Source: Eudromia elegans
Lineage: Eukaryota; Chordata; Aves; Tinamiformes; Tinamidae
Direction of reading: 5' to 3'
Length of the DNA stretch: 64,000 nt
NCBI GenBank assembly: GCA_003342815.1
Contig: PTEX01000049.1
Span: forward strand, 1,771,810-1,835,809
Position 1 is the first letter of the stretch; every line of letters begins with the position of its first letter. Under the pieces are notes generated by a model. That model searched no databases. It worked only from the letters and a program-made list of their open reading frames with translations, and had not been told where the DNA came from. Positions 33,471-45,936 of this stretch are shown piece by piece. Made by a program: the position numbers and the translations under genes.

Positions 33471-35321
33471 CTAAGAGAGGAGACGTGTCAGCCATCTAGG
33501 TGCCGGGTATTCCCATAAACCCATCCTTGCTCCAGGGAATTCCCATAGCCCCATCCCTGCTCTGGGGGCAAGGGAACAAGCACCGCTGAGCCCCAGTCCT
33601 CTCCTCTGCTCTGCCAGGAGGGAAAGGGGCTCATCCTCTTGCATGGGACATTTTTGGGATACTGCCCTGGGCTTGGCCTGCTGGGTGGCAGGAGCTGGCA
33701 GATTTTGAGGACATGGGGGTTGTAAGAGCAGAGTGGAGGGAGGACAGGGATGGGGCTTTGCAATCCCAGACAGTGCAAAGGTGCCATGGGGAAGCATGAG
33801 AGCAGGTGCTTGGGTTTGATGAGGAGGCCAGAAGTGATGAGAAAAGTCACCCTTGGACATGACCGCAGAGCTGGAAGGGAAAGAGGGGAAAAACACCAGC
33901 TGGATCTGGAGACGAGGGCACGAAAGGCAGCGAGGACGCTCACGCACACAGAGGAGAGCCCATGGAGCAGCCAACCCAGCCCTGGATGCAGCCGCCCCGA
34001 CCCCCAAGCCGGGCTCCCCCGCGCCCGGGCACTGCCAAGGGCCTCGGGGATCAGGGACAAGAGGAGATTATTCTGACAAAAGCTTTTGCTCTGTTAAAAT
34101 TTTGTTGTTCCGTCTCTGCAGACGGCAGTTGTAATTATCACAATTAGCGGCATTACGATGAACGCACTGAGCCTTGCTGATAGGAGGGGTTTTTTTTTCC
34201 TGGCAGTGTGTGGGTAGCTGGTGAGCGGATCCCTTTCCTCTGCTAACAGGATTTGCGGGTTACTGTTACGCAAGGGCATCAGCAATCTGTATCCACGGCT
34301 TCGGGGGGTTATTTCAACCCGGGGAGGTTCTGCTTCTTGCACATCCCAGCTTGGATCACCAAGAATAACCAGCGTCCACAGCCCCTGCTAATGGGCTACC
34401 ACACACCACTAATGGAGCTCACACGGCGTCCAGGAAAGCACCGTTTCCCTTGCTCGAGAGAGGCAGAGAACAAGGAACTGCTGCCTCTTTTTCTTTTTCC
34501 CTAGAATAGATGAACCAGAAAAAGCAACACGGGCTAAACGATTCCTTCCTTCTCCTCAGGGTTCAAGTCCTGGTTTGACGAGGGTGAGAAATCCCTGCAA
34601 TGGTCTAATGGAAGATGTGCAGCTATTTTGCTGGACTTAGCCCAATTAGACAGGAAGAATGGGGCTCATCTCACTTATCTCAGCTACATCTGAGTGAGGT
34701 ACCTAATGATCCTTTAGAGTCAAGAGAGAAATAGGCACATCAAGTCTGCAATGCATCTAATTTATTTTAGATATCTACCTCAGGATGAGATGAATCACCC
34801 CTTAAAGCACCTATTTTTCTGCCTTGACAATAAAGAGAGTCTAGACAACGAGGAGCTCAGCTAGTTGCTGTAGCCCTTTCTGCTTGCAAAGACCAAGCCC
34901 GTCATGAGGTCCCTGCACAGAAACGCTTTGCTGGCTCCCTCGTGGGTGCTCTCAGATGAGGCTGTGAAGTGTGGGTGGGCCGTGGGGACTGATCTGTTCT
35001 CTCCTGTCTTAACGTGCTCTCTGATGGGGACACTGTTTCCCTGGAACGGCCGTTCTCCACTGAGGACTCCAGCCTGCCGGGCTATTGGATGGGGGGCAGT
35101 TTCAGCTTCCTCCCTGTGCAGAGTTCAGAAGCTGCTTGGGAAGTTTGCCTGTCTTTTAAGCTGAAATCCAAGGAGGCCATGGAAGGAGGAGAACTTCCAG
35201 CACGCAGCCCTGACCCCTCCTGGGTAGGGACAGTCAATGGATTATCTGCTCCACCTCACTCCACTCTGCCCTTTCCAATGCAACAGGAGGAGAGACCCGT
35301 TCACAGGATGGGGCAACTCAC
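33471..35321 (-). other. Intron 7
   Basis: 1.85 kb inside IS6. It contains an AT-rich homeodomain-motif island at 34075-34190. The sequence at about 34540-34820 may be an old repeat; I could not assign it. Confidence 0.75.
34075..34190. promoter_or_regulatory. Candidate conserved non-coding element
   Basis: AT-rich block with gtaattatcacaattagcgg and cattacgatgaa, set between GC-rich flanks. It shares its homeodomain-core texture with the islands at 14.1 kb and 43.9 kb. Function is inferred from motif content only. Confidence 0.3.
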
Positions 35322-35414
35322 AATGATCAGGAGGATGAAGTAGATGAAGTTGTAGAAGGAGTGCGCGTCCATGACAAAGTACATGATGTCCACCCAGCCC
35401 TCCAGCGTGATGAC
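35322..35414 (-). CDS. CACNA1G: CACNA1G exon 7: domain I selectivity filter and IS6 start
   Basis: 93 bp, 31 codons in phase 0 at both ends. [16 protein letters not shown] contains the selectivity-filter glutamate of domain I (the E in TLEGW, first E of the T-type EEDD ring), followed by the start of IS6 ([13 protein letters not shown]). Acceptor ...CTGCCAG, donor ATT|GTGAGT. Skipping it would keep frame but delete the pore, so it must be constitutive in a working channel. Confidence 0.97.
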
Positions 35415-35838
35415 CTGGCAGAGAGAGGGAAGGGAACAGAGACACGTCAAGGCTCAGGGTAACACCAAGCACACATGCACAGGTCGTGCCTGACCTTGGC
35501 ACCTTGTCTCAGGGCACTGCAAGGCCCCGAGGAGCCAAATCCTCCTCCCATCGACGCCAAGAGCCGCGCTGAGAGCTGCCCACAATGCTGACTGTATCTA
35601 AGGCCCATTGCTGTGTTTCTGAGAGGGAGGAGCAAGCTCCAGGCTCTCCTCCACACCAGGATGTGGAAAATTTTCTCCCTGGCATTTCAAGCACCCTGAC
35701 ACTAACATAGAGGCCTTGGGTACTGGGAATCATCTCTGGGAACATGATCATGCATTCCTGGCCCTGGGAACACCTGGGTAGACCCAACAGGCCGTTTTCT
35801 TCCCCAGAGGCAGGGCACTGACTCCCCACAGGGCTCAC
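35415..35838 (-). other. Intron 6
   Basis: 424 bp between the domain I pore helix and selectivity-filter exons. Nothing else seen. Confidence 0.85.
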
Positions 35839-36130
35839 CTGGAATATCGCGATCCAGGCGTAGCCAATGTTATCGAAGTTGATGGCTCCTTTGAAGGGGT
35901 TGTGCTCCCCGGCAGAGCAGTTCGTGTAATACTGGTTCCAGTTGACGCAGGACGTGTTGGTGGTGTCGTTGTAGGAATAATAATCCAGCGTGCACTCGAG
36001 GCCTTCTTCCCTCCGCGTCGGGATGCTGCGGCAGTAGCGCATCCCGTTCTCGCGGGGCTGGGAGCAGATGAAGGGGTTCTCATCTTCGTTCTCCGTCTGG
36101 TAGTAGCGCTCCAAGTCCACCGTGTAAGGG
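35839..36130 (-). CDS. CACNA1G: CACNA1G exon 6: domain I extracellular turret and pore helix
   Basis: 292 bp, 97 whole codons. It opens with [20 protein letters not shown], continues through a cysteine-rich stretch ([12 protein letters not shown]), and ends in [20 protein letters not shown], the domain I pore helix. N-glycosylation sequons NDT, NTS and NCS are visible. The middle ([20 protein letters not shown]) differs most from mammals, as expected for a turret loop. Acceptor ...CTTGCAG, donor CAG|GTGAGC. Confidence 0.96.
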
Positions 36131-37488
36131 CTGCAAGAGGGCACACGCAGCACGGGCTTGCACACCCATCATGGGCGATCTGCCGTGGTAACAACTGCAA
36201 CAGCAAGAAGTCTGACAACTTTTATCACGGGTTCTAATGTTCTCTTAAGAAGTTAAGAGGTGAACAACGTTGGTTAGACCATGTCAGAGCCCTGCCATGT
36301 TCAATGTCATAGTTTTGGAGCAACCATTCTGACCTTACCAAGAGCCTCTCCACTGAGAGCTGCTCCAGCTCTGACTTCAGGGGTCTAAGAGCAGCATTTT
36401 GCCCAGCAGAGATTGTGAAGTCTTTGCTGCAGTAAGATGGAAATCAGTCAATTTACGCTCATGTATCTCCAGCCCTAGATATCTAAGACTGGCTTGGGGA
36501 GACTCAGTGTACAGGGATCTCCCAAGCTTGTGAAACCAGAGTCAGGGCCTTCCCTCTGCGTTTCACAGCGACTGTTCAGTGCTAGATAAGCTATAAATTC
36601 CCTCCGAGGGTGGCCTGATGACAGCAGCCCATGCAAAAACACATTTTGGGGAGATATACCGACCTGTGGCCAGCCAGCAACTGGCTTCTTGCTCAGCAAA
36701 CAGCTATCCCCTTAATGCTGCCAGGACTCCCACTAAAGCTTACAAAGATATTTTTAAGCCTAGTTCAGCCCAGTTAATTCCTGCAGAATTGCCTTTAATA
36801 CCCTTCAAAGCTTATCTAAGCCCCTGGAATTCTGGTTCAATTAAAGAGCACCCAAACCTGTAGCTCTATTGGATTTCCTCGGTGGTGAATCTGTCCCTTT
36901 GCTCTGTTGCCATGTTATTTAGAGGGGCCTTGCTCTGTTAATGAGTCCTCTGCTCTCCTCTGGGGACAGAGCCCACGAGAGGGGTGGCAGTTGCTTAGGA
37001 AATGCGTGGGAGAGGAGAAAAGCTTCGTCGCTCCAGGCCCAAGAGCAGAGACCTCACCGTGATCCTGACGCGTAAGATGGAGACTTTGGGGCTGCAGAAG
37101 TATCCACAGTACGGATCTAACTGCATCAACGCCCAGGAGTCTGCATTGGGAAGGGACCTGCTAAGAGGTGACCGAGACCTGGAGAGTTTTATTTTATTTT
37201 CTCTTTTCTCTTTTTTCTTTTTTTTTTCCCCCCCTCTCAGTTGGGACCATCACCCCTAATAACAACCAAGAAGCCTGGCAGGTTTGTGATGTCCTTATGG
37301 CTTTGCCAGGTTCACTGCCCCATATATGAATACTGCCAGATAACAGGGCACCAGTCTTGGGCTGGACACTGCTCTGCCATGCACTGAGGTGTCCTCAGGT
37401 CCCTCCAGTGCTGGCAGCACATGGATCTGCCCAGCCTGGAGACGCTTGTGCTGCCCACCCTGCACGGGGGACCCCGCTGCAGACTCAC
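36131..37488 (-). other. Intron 5
   Basis: 1.36 kb inside the domain I turret. A T-rich/C-rich tract lies at about 37192-37236. No exon or repeat family recognised. Confidence 0.8.
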
Positions 37489-37648
37489 ATGCTGAAGTTC
37501 TCGGGAAGGAAGCAGCGGTTCCTGAGCAGACCTGCCCACAGCTGGACTCCCACGATGCCGAAGATGAAGAAGACAAAGAAGCAGAGGAGGAGGACGTTCC
37601 CCAGCATGGGCAGCGTGTCCAAGAGAAGCGTCACCAGGATGCGCATAC
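37489..37648 (-). CDS. CACNA1G: CACNA1G exon 5: IS4-S5 linker and IS5
   Basis: 160 bp encoding the S4-S5 linker ([18 protein letters not shown]), hydrophobic S5 ([21 protein letters not shown]) and the start of the extracellular turret ([13 protein letters not shown]). Acceptor ...CCCCAG, donor AT|GTGAGT. NFS, completed by the next exon as NFSI, is a potential N-glycosylation site. Confidence 0.96.
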
Positions 37649-39920
37649 CTGGGGCAAAGACAAAGTGGTCATTAACGAAAGTATTCCAGGTATGTCCTCC
37701 TACCTCTTTCCAACCACGCTCCATGTTTCTCCATCCCCTGACATTCAGCTGCCCTCCCAATCACCGTCCCTTCTTTCACTCCCTGTCTCAATTCCTCCTC
37801 TCCTTGCAAAATCTTCTCCAGCTGCTCCCGTCTTCCCAGAGCCCGACCTCTGCCACTGCCCTTGCTCTGTCGGATTCCTTTCCTTGCTCCCAATATATTA
37901 AAATTAAAATTCCCTTCCTCTCCTAATTCCTCCCATCTACCCTAAATCCCCTTTCTGCCTTAAAACACGGGCTTTCTCTGGCAGTTAATTCTCACAAGTT
38001 CAGGAACAGACAGTTCTGTAACAAAGACAAATTGATGGTGACTTCAACTTGACATTTACACACACAGAAGAAAAAAATTGATTTCATCCGACATCTCTGT
38101 AATATTCTGCTCGCTTTCTCTCTCCTTCGCTCTCCATCTTCTGCATTCTCTTGCTTGATTATATTGATTTTAATTTAAATAAACCTTCCCTGTTGCACCT
38201 TTTACTTAGATACTTCAAGATGACTGTTTTTCTCTGTTACCTGATGCTGTCACCTCCTCTATCAGTTTTTTTTCTGTCCTCTGCCAAGGAATAACCACCA
38301 TGCATCAACTCCTAATTAACTGAAATGACTTGCTGTGGTTACTGCATTTATCATCATAAAGAACTTTTTTTTCCTCCCTTCCACCTTACATTTCTCTCCC
38401 ATTGTAGCTACATTGCACAGGAGCTAAGATAAATTACCCAGGATTTGAAAATACATTAAGTGAATTACATCCCCAGTTAGACAGTGGCAGATAAATTCAG
38501 CCATCCATCAGTTCAGCAGAGGGGGGGAAAAAAAAGTCTTGCAAACATGATTGTGACGCTGCCGTAACGATTGAAACAACAGCAGCAGCAGCACACCGGA
38601 TTAAGTTTAACAGTCAGGCTCAGGAAAATAAATAGAGCCCTGGCACCTCCAGCACTGACAGACAGAATTGAGGCTGATTAGTTCTCATCAGGGCATCGGC
38701 TAGTTCAGGTAGGTGAGTGTTGAGCCCGGGATTTAATTTGGCTAATAACAGCATTGCATTCGACAGCCAGGATTGCAGGTCCGGGCACACATTCCTAATG
38801 CGGCTGTACTTACACTTAACACACTCAGTCCTTGCAGAGATGGAGTTTGTTGCCTGTCTCTCCTACATCTCTGCTCTTTGCCCAGCGCTGTGTAATGGGA
38901 ATGGCTCCCTGGGGAGTTTGGGAGGGTTTGCAACGGCACCAGCACCATTCTGAGCCATGGGTTGAGCTGCAGCTGCCTGCCCAGGTGTGGGGTCAGGCCA
39001 CGCCACTGGCCAGCACCAAGGCTGGGTCTGATATCCCCAAGCATGACCTGCTACGCCAGCAGTGGACAACCCCATCCCATCCCATCCCGGTTTGTTCTGG
39101 AGGTGTTGGGGTCGGGTAGGCTTGCTCATCTTTCTGAGGCCTGGGAAATAGGCGGCTTTACTCGTGAGAAGCTTTTCTCTTGAAAAAAACTCTTGCAAAG
39201 AGGAAGATTTGGCAATATTCCCTAGTGCTCCTTAAGGTATTCCATGGCTTTCAGAACATCACTGTGTTCACTGAAACACACGAGGCCGCACGACGCAAGC
39301 AAGACACACAGCTTGACTTCCCAGGGAGGAAACACTTCGGACAACATATATGGAATAAAAAACCCCAACAGAAGCCGGATCCTTAGCACAGGCAAGGCAT
39401 GACAAACTTTCCTCACTCCCTTTTCTTCCACCCCACCTCACACATCATCAAACAGGACATCCTGGACAACTCTACTTGAGCAGGGAGAACTACATCTGGT
39501 TCTGCAGGAGAGGCTGGTGACGCAGGACAGTGGCAGTGAAGTGGCTCAGACTCCCACCCAGGGCTGCCTGGTGAAGGCTGTTGACTCAGGCACCTCTACC
39601 ACCTGCATCTCTTTGACTTACTGGCCTCCTAAGACCTTCTTAAGATGGAAAAAAATAAAAACGGAGCGCAACTACAGCACTAGATTTCTTTTTGATTAGT
39701 TGTTCATCTCTGATCCCAAAGGTGTCAGAAGGAATCTTATTTAAAGTAGGAGAATGTCAGGTCCTAGAAACCAAAGTGCAGAAATAGGACATCACAACCA
39801 GGGTCTGGGTCAACATCTGGGCTGCAATGCAACATGGGAAGCAGCTGCATTTTCTCTCCCCTTTATGGAGCATGGATATAAAAAGCGGGATCAACGGTGG
39901 GAAATAAGGATCCAGCTTAC
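37649..39920 (-). other. Intron 4
   Basis: 2.3 kb between the IS4 and IS5 exons, AT-rich at 37900-38720. A short (CCCAT)n tract occurs near 39068-39088. No gene seen. Confidence 0.8.
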
Positions 39921-40018
39921 TGGGAACTCTGTTAATGGCTCTGAGTGGCCGAAGGACACGGACGGTGCGCACGGCCGAGAAGCTGACGTTCTGCAGGTCC
40001 AGGGAGTATTCCAGCATG
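39921..40018 (-). CDS. CACNA1G: CACNA1G exon 4: IS3-S4 loop and IS4 voltage sensor
   Basis: 98 bp encoding [20 protein letters not shown] followed by [12 protein letters not shown]. The arginines spaced every three residues (R-xx-R-xx-R-xx-R) are the S4 gating charges of domain I. The DLQN motif has glutamine where Cav3.2 has the histidine that confers high nickel and zinc sensitivity, so this supports Cav3.1 and predicts low nickel sensitivity (inference). Acceptor ...CTTCGCAG, donor CCA|GTAAGC. Confidence 0.96.
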
Positions 40019-43000
40019 CTGCGAAGATACAAGCACGGAGGAACGTCAAGGATCTTCAGGAAAGAGATTCAGGTTAGATTATCAAACATTATAAATTAAA
40101 CATTATATACCAGCTGCCCACAGAGAGACTTTTTAACTGCATCTCTCCCATCAGGAAAGTTTGCCAGAAGAATTAATTAGGGGTTATTTGCATATCGGAA
40201 TAAAGTCGATGAGAGAGAACATCATACAACAGCTCCGACACCCGCAGTCGCTACCACCTGCTTTAGCTACGGCTCTTGTAGAGGGTCCAGGACAGAAGCT
40301 TCCTGAAAATCACCACATAGTCCAGGGAGGGAATTCCCAGACACGGCCTTGGTCTATCGGGAGACCACAGAGCAGCCCCTCTGCTCCTGGAGCTGGAGGA
40401 GTACCAGGACAGGGAGCTGGCTCGGCTGCTCTAGCTTCATCCAGCATCAGCAGGAGACCCCTTGCAGGTGGGCGTTAGCACAGAGGGAGCATCCATGATG
40501 GCCCTGCCAGGACTTCACTCCCAGCTGTGGGAAAACGCAGCTCTGCCCACACGTTCTTCTGGGGAGGTTGAGTCAGGCACATGCAGCACGCAGGACTGCG
40601 AGGCTCTCCACCAGCTGCCTTCCAGCTGCCACAAGCAACCATAGGACACAAATTTCTTCCAAAAAATCACCAAGTTCCATCTGAAAGCCAGGTGGAACCA
40701 GTAGGGTGGTTCCTCTTCCTCCCAACTGTCATGGTTAGAAACCTAATTTCCAGATTAAATTTATTCAAAGCAAGCTTATAGCCATTTGTTTGTGTGCGAA
40801 CATTGTCTTTTAAGGAGCTTATAGGGCTCTTCTTTGTCCCTGGTGCTCACCTACCCAGTACTTCTGCAGAGGACAAACCGCATGCCCTTCCAGCCTTGCT
40901 TCTGCACTGCTAAACCAACCTCTTGGAAGCCCTTCCAACCTCCTCTTGTGAGACAGGTCCACTGCTTCCCCGCTCATCTCCAGCCCTTCCTCCAGCCTGC
41001 TCTGCTTTCAGTTAATCACCATCGCCCTGGAATAGACACGGAGCTCCTGGAGGCGGCTGCACCAGCACCTCGTGCCACCGCGTTCCCGCTGCTGCCTCTG
41101 CCCTGCTGCACATCTCGATGGATTTGTCCACGTCACGGCAGCTTCTCTTCAGGACTGCGTCACACCGGGGACTTCTGCTCGCTCGGGGATCAGCCAGATA
41201 GCCCCTTTCCTCTCTGCCAGCCCCGGCGGAGGAGCCTCATCTGGAGAAGCCTCTCTGTTTAGTAGTTTCTAGAGGCACTCTTGACTTCAAAGGGACATTC
41301 TCAAAACACATTTTGATTCAACAAAAAGATCGTTATAATGCCAAAATATATATTTTTAAAGGCAGTACGCTAGTCTGAGCAAACTGCAGCCTGGAGACTG
41401 ATCCCTTGCAGGCCCCTCCTGTGGGACACGGCCGGTGGAGCTGCCGTGACTGCATCGCACGGCTCAGCCCCAGCCCTCGACTACGACACCCCGGCAGCGC
41501 CCGGGGACCTGACTGCTCGAGCGACCTGCGAGAGCCTTGAGACAAGGACCGAGCAAAGTAAAACTGTGGGGAAAAAGCAGTCGCTGAGGACCAGCTCCGA
41601 CGAGAATCCCGACAAATCCCTGCCCCGAGGTCATTACCGAGGCAGAGGGATGCTCCAGTCCACGTTCCCTGGCAAGGGAAGATGCCCAGAGACAACCAGT
41701 GTCAGGATGTCACGAACTGGAGACGTGACAGGGGCACTTACCAGCACAGCAGAGGCTTACGCCTTGGAAATGTGCAGTGCAAAAAACTCACTCTGAAGCT
41801 GCAACTCGGACGTCGTTTCTATTCAGCTGCGGAACCACGACGCCTGTCAAAGGCTCTGCCGCCGACCCGCGTGCACGGAGAAGTTAAAGGGTTAGAGAAA
41901 GGCCAGGCACTAAACAGAAGGGATTCGCTGCAAGTGCTGAAGCTTGTCAGAGGCATCAGCAACTCCTGTTCATGGAAGCTGGTCAGCGAGGAGGTGTTTA
42001 GGGCTGCCAAGGAGCAGGATCCGCAAAGCCAGAGGTATGATGGGCTGTTGGTGGGACACCTGGAATGGTTTGGGATGGATGGGGCAGACAAACACCCACT
42101 CAGGCTCTGCCTGGAGATAGGATTGGATTGTGGGGAGTTCTTTCATGCAGCCAAGCAGGAGGGATCTTGTAAACATGTCATCCAACAGCAGAGCAGCCCT
42201 CCAGCAAAATCCTTTCAAAAGCCTCGCATGAGGAGCAGGAGCTCCAGAGGGACCTCCCCGGCCCCATCAGCCTCTCGACAAGCTGCAGGAATGCCAGCAA
42301 ACCTGCTCCCCACGCCTGTCGGGATCTCCCTTGTAACCCAGCCTGCCCCTGGCGCTGGCTCCGTTCCTATTGCCTGGGTTGGCACTGCTCTGAGAGCAGG
42401 AGCCTCACGCAGATGTCTCCAAGAGAGCCCGAATAAAACTGGGAAGCAACCAAATAAGCCAGACACCAGCTTCTGAAATATTAAAAGTGTGCATAGGGGG
42501 AAAAAAAAAAAAAGAAACACACATCAGAGCCCCTGAGTTTGTGCTGACTGCACTTTCCGAGCAAAGCCTCGTGCATATGCATTCCCCCGCTGCAGGGGAA
42601 GAGCTGGAACGCGGCGGCGGTGGGGAGAGCCACGTGCACAAGATTATTAACCCGGCGGGGTCCCGAGACGGCGAGTGCTGGAGCCGGGCTCCGCGCAGGG
42701 CTCCGTGCTGAGGCCGCCCGTCCAAACCGAGTGGATTTGGCTGAAGTCGCTAACGAATCTGCAGCGGAGCAGCAAAATCAGACGGGAGCCCCCGGACACG
42801 CGGCCGGCGTCGCGGGGAGCCGAGCGCTGCTCTGGCGGCCGCGATACGGAGCCCCCGCTCGCTGCAAGGAAGAGATAGACTCAGATTTATGCCACGTTGA
42901 AAGGGTTTCCAAAACTGCGCACCGAGACGCCCTTTATCTACAAAGCGCAGCAATCGGGGGATGATATTAGGGTCATCAGCACCGGGAAAGACAAGGGGAA

Positions 43001-45568
43001 ATTACTGAGACTGGGTCCTATCTACAGAGAGCTGCAGTGACGCTTCCATCCAGCCTTTGCCGTGCTCTGTTCTGCACAAGCGTTGCTTTTCCAGCCTCAC
43101 AGGTCCCACCGCCTTCAGGGGCATTGTTTAAATTTTAAAAATACCCTTTTTACTCCAGCTGAATGGAATAAAACCAAGAGTAGCTGCTCCGTCTCACAGG
43201 ATGCATTAAGGTGGGCACAGAACAAGGAGCCACAAGAGGCAACTCCAGGGCCTCCGCTGTTCCCAGGGCATGGGATTTTTTCATCTTTCCCTTTTTGAAG
43301 GGATTCAGGTGAGGCACTGGCCCCAGCTGCAGCTTCTCATGGGCACAAATCTGGGCTCCAGGAGCCCTTTCCCTCCCAGACACCTATGACCACGTCAAGG
43401 CTTCCTACAGCACCCTCCATCCCTGGAATTCAGCGCTCCAGGCAGAAGCAGGAGGGAGCCAGGCTTCCTTAGGGGCTGTTTATGACAACTTGAGCAGAGC
43501 TAACTCTTAATACAGCCGTCAACACCCAGCAAACATGAGAAGCAGCCTCCAGGAGGCAGAGAGAAAAGAAAATCGTGTCTGCTTCTGAAGAGTGCTGATT
43601 GCCAACCACCTCCAGCTCCTCTCGAATCAGAGGCAAAGCACCGCAGCCGTGCTTAGCTTTTGCATGAGGTCTTTAAGGGGCCTTAACAAAACAGGGCTGC
43701 AAACACGTGGCGCGAGAAGGGCCAAGCCCAGGCTCGCAGCCCATGCCCCTTTCCTCTGCGTAAGTCCGTAACCTGCAGCCGAAGCCCTGGTTCAGTGAGC
43801 AGAGTCTGGATAACGCGGCGCTATTCCCATCTCCAGCAAGTTTTGCTGTAATTACAGAGATGTGTTGCAGACATTACACTGTCTACAATTAGTGCTAATT
43901 GCGTTACATTGTCACAAAGAAATCATTTGCTCCCTGCGAGCTCGTGAGACAGGTCCGGGCAGTCGGAGAGAGCCCCAAAGCCCTTAGCAGCACAGCCCAG
44001 CAGCGGCCAAGGGCGCAGGGTGCGAGCAGGCGCCGTCCCTATCCCCATCCCATGGGTGCCGGGATGTTTTAGGAACAACCCCAAGCAGCAGCCTCGGTAG
44101 CGCCTGGCGATAGCTCAGGGTCGTGGTTCCTCAAAGCAGCAGCAAAGGGGACACAGCAGGAGCTCTGCACGGCGCACACGGCTCCTTCCCCACTCCCATC
44201 TGGATGCTCATCCCAGGAACTCGTCCCAGGTGGGAGCCACGGAGCTGTCTCGCTGCTCCGAAGAATTTGACTCCTCGTGCTTGGAATTTGACCCGAGTGT
44301 CAAACCCGCTCCAGCGACACAGAGCAACGTGAGCCCGGCCGGCCGCAGCGGGACCCGCGGCAGCCGGCGCGAGCCCTGACCTTGCGATGCTGCCACCAGA
44401 CCGGGACGGGGAGTGCAAATAAGAAGATCCTTGGGAGGGAGACGGTGTGTGCGAAGGCAAAGGGACATTTCGCGCTTCACCTTTACTTTTCCCAGCAAAC
44501 AGCTCCGGACGTGACCAAGCAAAGAGGCAGGAGGGGCGCGGGCGGCTCCGTCTGCCCCCGGCTCCCGCGGGCTCCTCGTGCACTTTGCAGCACAGACCTG
44601 GTTTGCTCCTGCGGAAGCGTTAACCACAAGGGAAACCTAATCCAAGGGCCCCACCACAGCCCCCTGGCTTCCCACACCGTGCAACAAAGCGCTCCCGTGT
44701 TCCCGCAAGCAGCTCCCGCCAGGCACCCCCACCAGCAGCCCTGGGCACAGGCCGGGGAACACTTTGGCAGCCCGGCCCCACGCTGAGCCCTACCAGAGTG
44801 GAGCGGCCCGGATGCTCCATGGGGAAATGTAATCCCAGGAGCCGCCGTGAGCAACACGTTCCACATGGATGTGGATTCGCACCCACGGCGTCAGCGCCCA
44901 CATTTCCGCGCCTGCCCTTGGAGCCTCGCTCAAGACCGTGGCCTCCACAGCAGCCCGTGGCCACGAGTTCCCCCATCGACCAACGGGCTCCTGCCCATCT
45001 CGGCATCCTGCTGCCCCCCCTTGGAAAACGGCCTGGCTGGGAGGGGTCCCCTGCCCATTCCGGGAAAAATCCAGCTCGGCTGATTTCTGTATCAGAGCTG
45101 GGGAAAAGCGCTGTTTTCCCTCGTGCTCCCGGAGCCGGGAGGGGACGCGAGGCCGGTGAGCGCTCGGCGCGTCCGAGCGCCTCGGCTCGCTGGCCATGGG
45201 CCAGGAACTTCTCATGTGGATTCCCAGCCCCGGCCAGGAGGTTGGCGGGTGCTGGAGGAGCCGCTAATTCAAACCAGGTGCCTTGGAGAGGAAAGCGCTC
45301 GGCACGGCCGCCTTGGTCGCTCGCCCTCGAAGGGAATGACGCGCGGTGCGCCGGGATCTTCCCGCTGCAGCCCGGCTGCTCGCTCCGAGGGAGCTGCCGA
45401 GGCCACGCGCGGCCCTCGCAGGGTGCCCTCCACGTCCCCACGCGCTCCCTGCTCACTCTGCTGGCACAGGGACACCAAGGGGGGACATAGGGCTCCAACG
45501 CTCGCCATGTGGGGCTGGGAGTGATGGTTGCCAAAGGGAGAGGGGTGGTCCTGGTGCCCCGTGCTTAC
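40019..45568 (-). other. Intron 3
   Basis: 5.55 kb between IS3 and IS3-S4 coding sequence. It becomes GC-rich above about 44,000. A conserved-element candidate lies at 43835-43932. The long ORFs at 44620-45534 on both strands reflect stop-poor GC-rich sequence, not genes. Confidence 0.75.
43835..43932. promoter_or_regulatory. Candidate conserved non-coding element with taattgcg motif
   Basis: AT-rich island reading gtaattacagag, then acattacactg, then caattagtgctaattgcgtt. Three homeodomain cores lie within about 55 bp. The 8-mer taattgcg also occurs in the 14.1 kb island. No ORF or repeat explains it. Confidence 0.4.
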
Positions 45569-45702
45569 CCCGCGATGACGATGAAGAAGTCCAGGCGGTT
45601 CCACGTGTCCCCCAGGTAGCACTTCTTCCCAAAGATCCCCAGCGCAATCATCTTGACTATCATTTCCACGGCAAAGAAGGCGAAGATGAAGTCGTCAAAG
45701 CT
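45569..45702 (-). CDS. CACNA1G: CACNA1G exon 3: IS2-IS3
   Basis: 134 bp, 44 codons plus two bases ([14 protein letters not shown]... to FFIVIA). It carries S2 with its conserved acidic residue (FAVEM), the short S2-S3 loop [13 protein letters not shown], and S3 with the charge-transfer-centre aspartate in NRLDFFIVI. Acceptor ...TTTCCCAG, donor GG|GTAAGC. The split glycine codon is completed by the first base of the next exon. Nearly identical to mammalian Cav3.1, which carries AFDDF in place of SFDDF. Confidence 0.96.
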
Positions 45703-45824
45703 CTGGGAAAGAGAGGAGTGGGGGAAATAAAAAGGGGAGCCAGGGAAAGGCCCCGGCGCGGTGCCCGCAACCCTGTGCTCCCCCTGGTGCGAGGCAGGAC
45801 GCGGGGCCGGCGGGCGGGACGTAC

Positions 45825-45936
45825 CTGGAGGATGCGGCAGCGCGGCGAGTCGCAGGCGATGTCCTCGCAGGGGTGGAACATGCCCAGCGTGACGCAGTTG
45901 AGGAGGATCACCAGCATGCTCACCCGCTCGAACCAC
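45825..45936 (-). CDS. CACNA1G: CACNA1G exon 2: IS1 segment
   Basis: 112 bp encoding 37 residues from [20 protein letters not shown] (transmembrane segment S1 of domain I) into the cysteine-bearing S1-S2 loop ([18 protein letters not shown]). It ends at phase 0 with donor CAG|GTACGT. The first base is the last base of a codon whose other two bases lie in exon 1. There is no AG acceptor in the roughly 75 bases upstream; the frame and homology instead put the boundary after GCGCAC, with a U12-like branch site just upstream. The next intron is only 122 bp (45703-45824). The human protein has NPWFE at this point, which fits a split proline codon. Confidence 0.9.

Larger units (their letters stand above)
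2509..45936 (-). other. CACNA1G: CACNA1G gene body (Cav3.1), exons 2-18 of a larger gene
   Basis: Pore-forming alpha-1G subunit of a low-voltage-activated (T-type) calcium channel, a plasma-membrane protein that gives neurons and pacemaker cells near-threshold calcium entry. Seventeen exons join without any frame conflict into about 1,198 codons: 45936-45825, 45702-45569, 40018-39921, 37648-37489, 36130-35839, 35414-35322, 33470-32672, 31439-31087, 19722-19571, 19055-18870, 17758-17644, 17311-17156, 11120-11027, 10199-10015, 9839-9399, 3688-3588, 2632-2509. All internal introns are GT-AG; the first uses AC at its 3' end. Paralogue evidence: DLQN in IS3-S4 (Cav3.2 has His there), nine histidines in the I-II linker, and a Cav3.1-type II-III linker. 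No stop or frameshift is seen, so this is a functional gene, not a pseudogene. Exon numbers assume a single coding exon upstream. The first coding exon and domains III-IV are outside the window. Confidence 0.97.
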
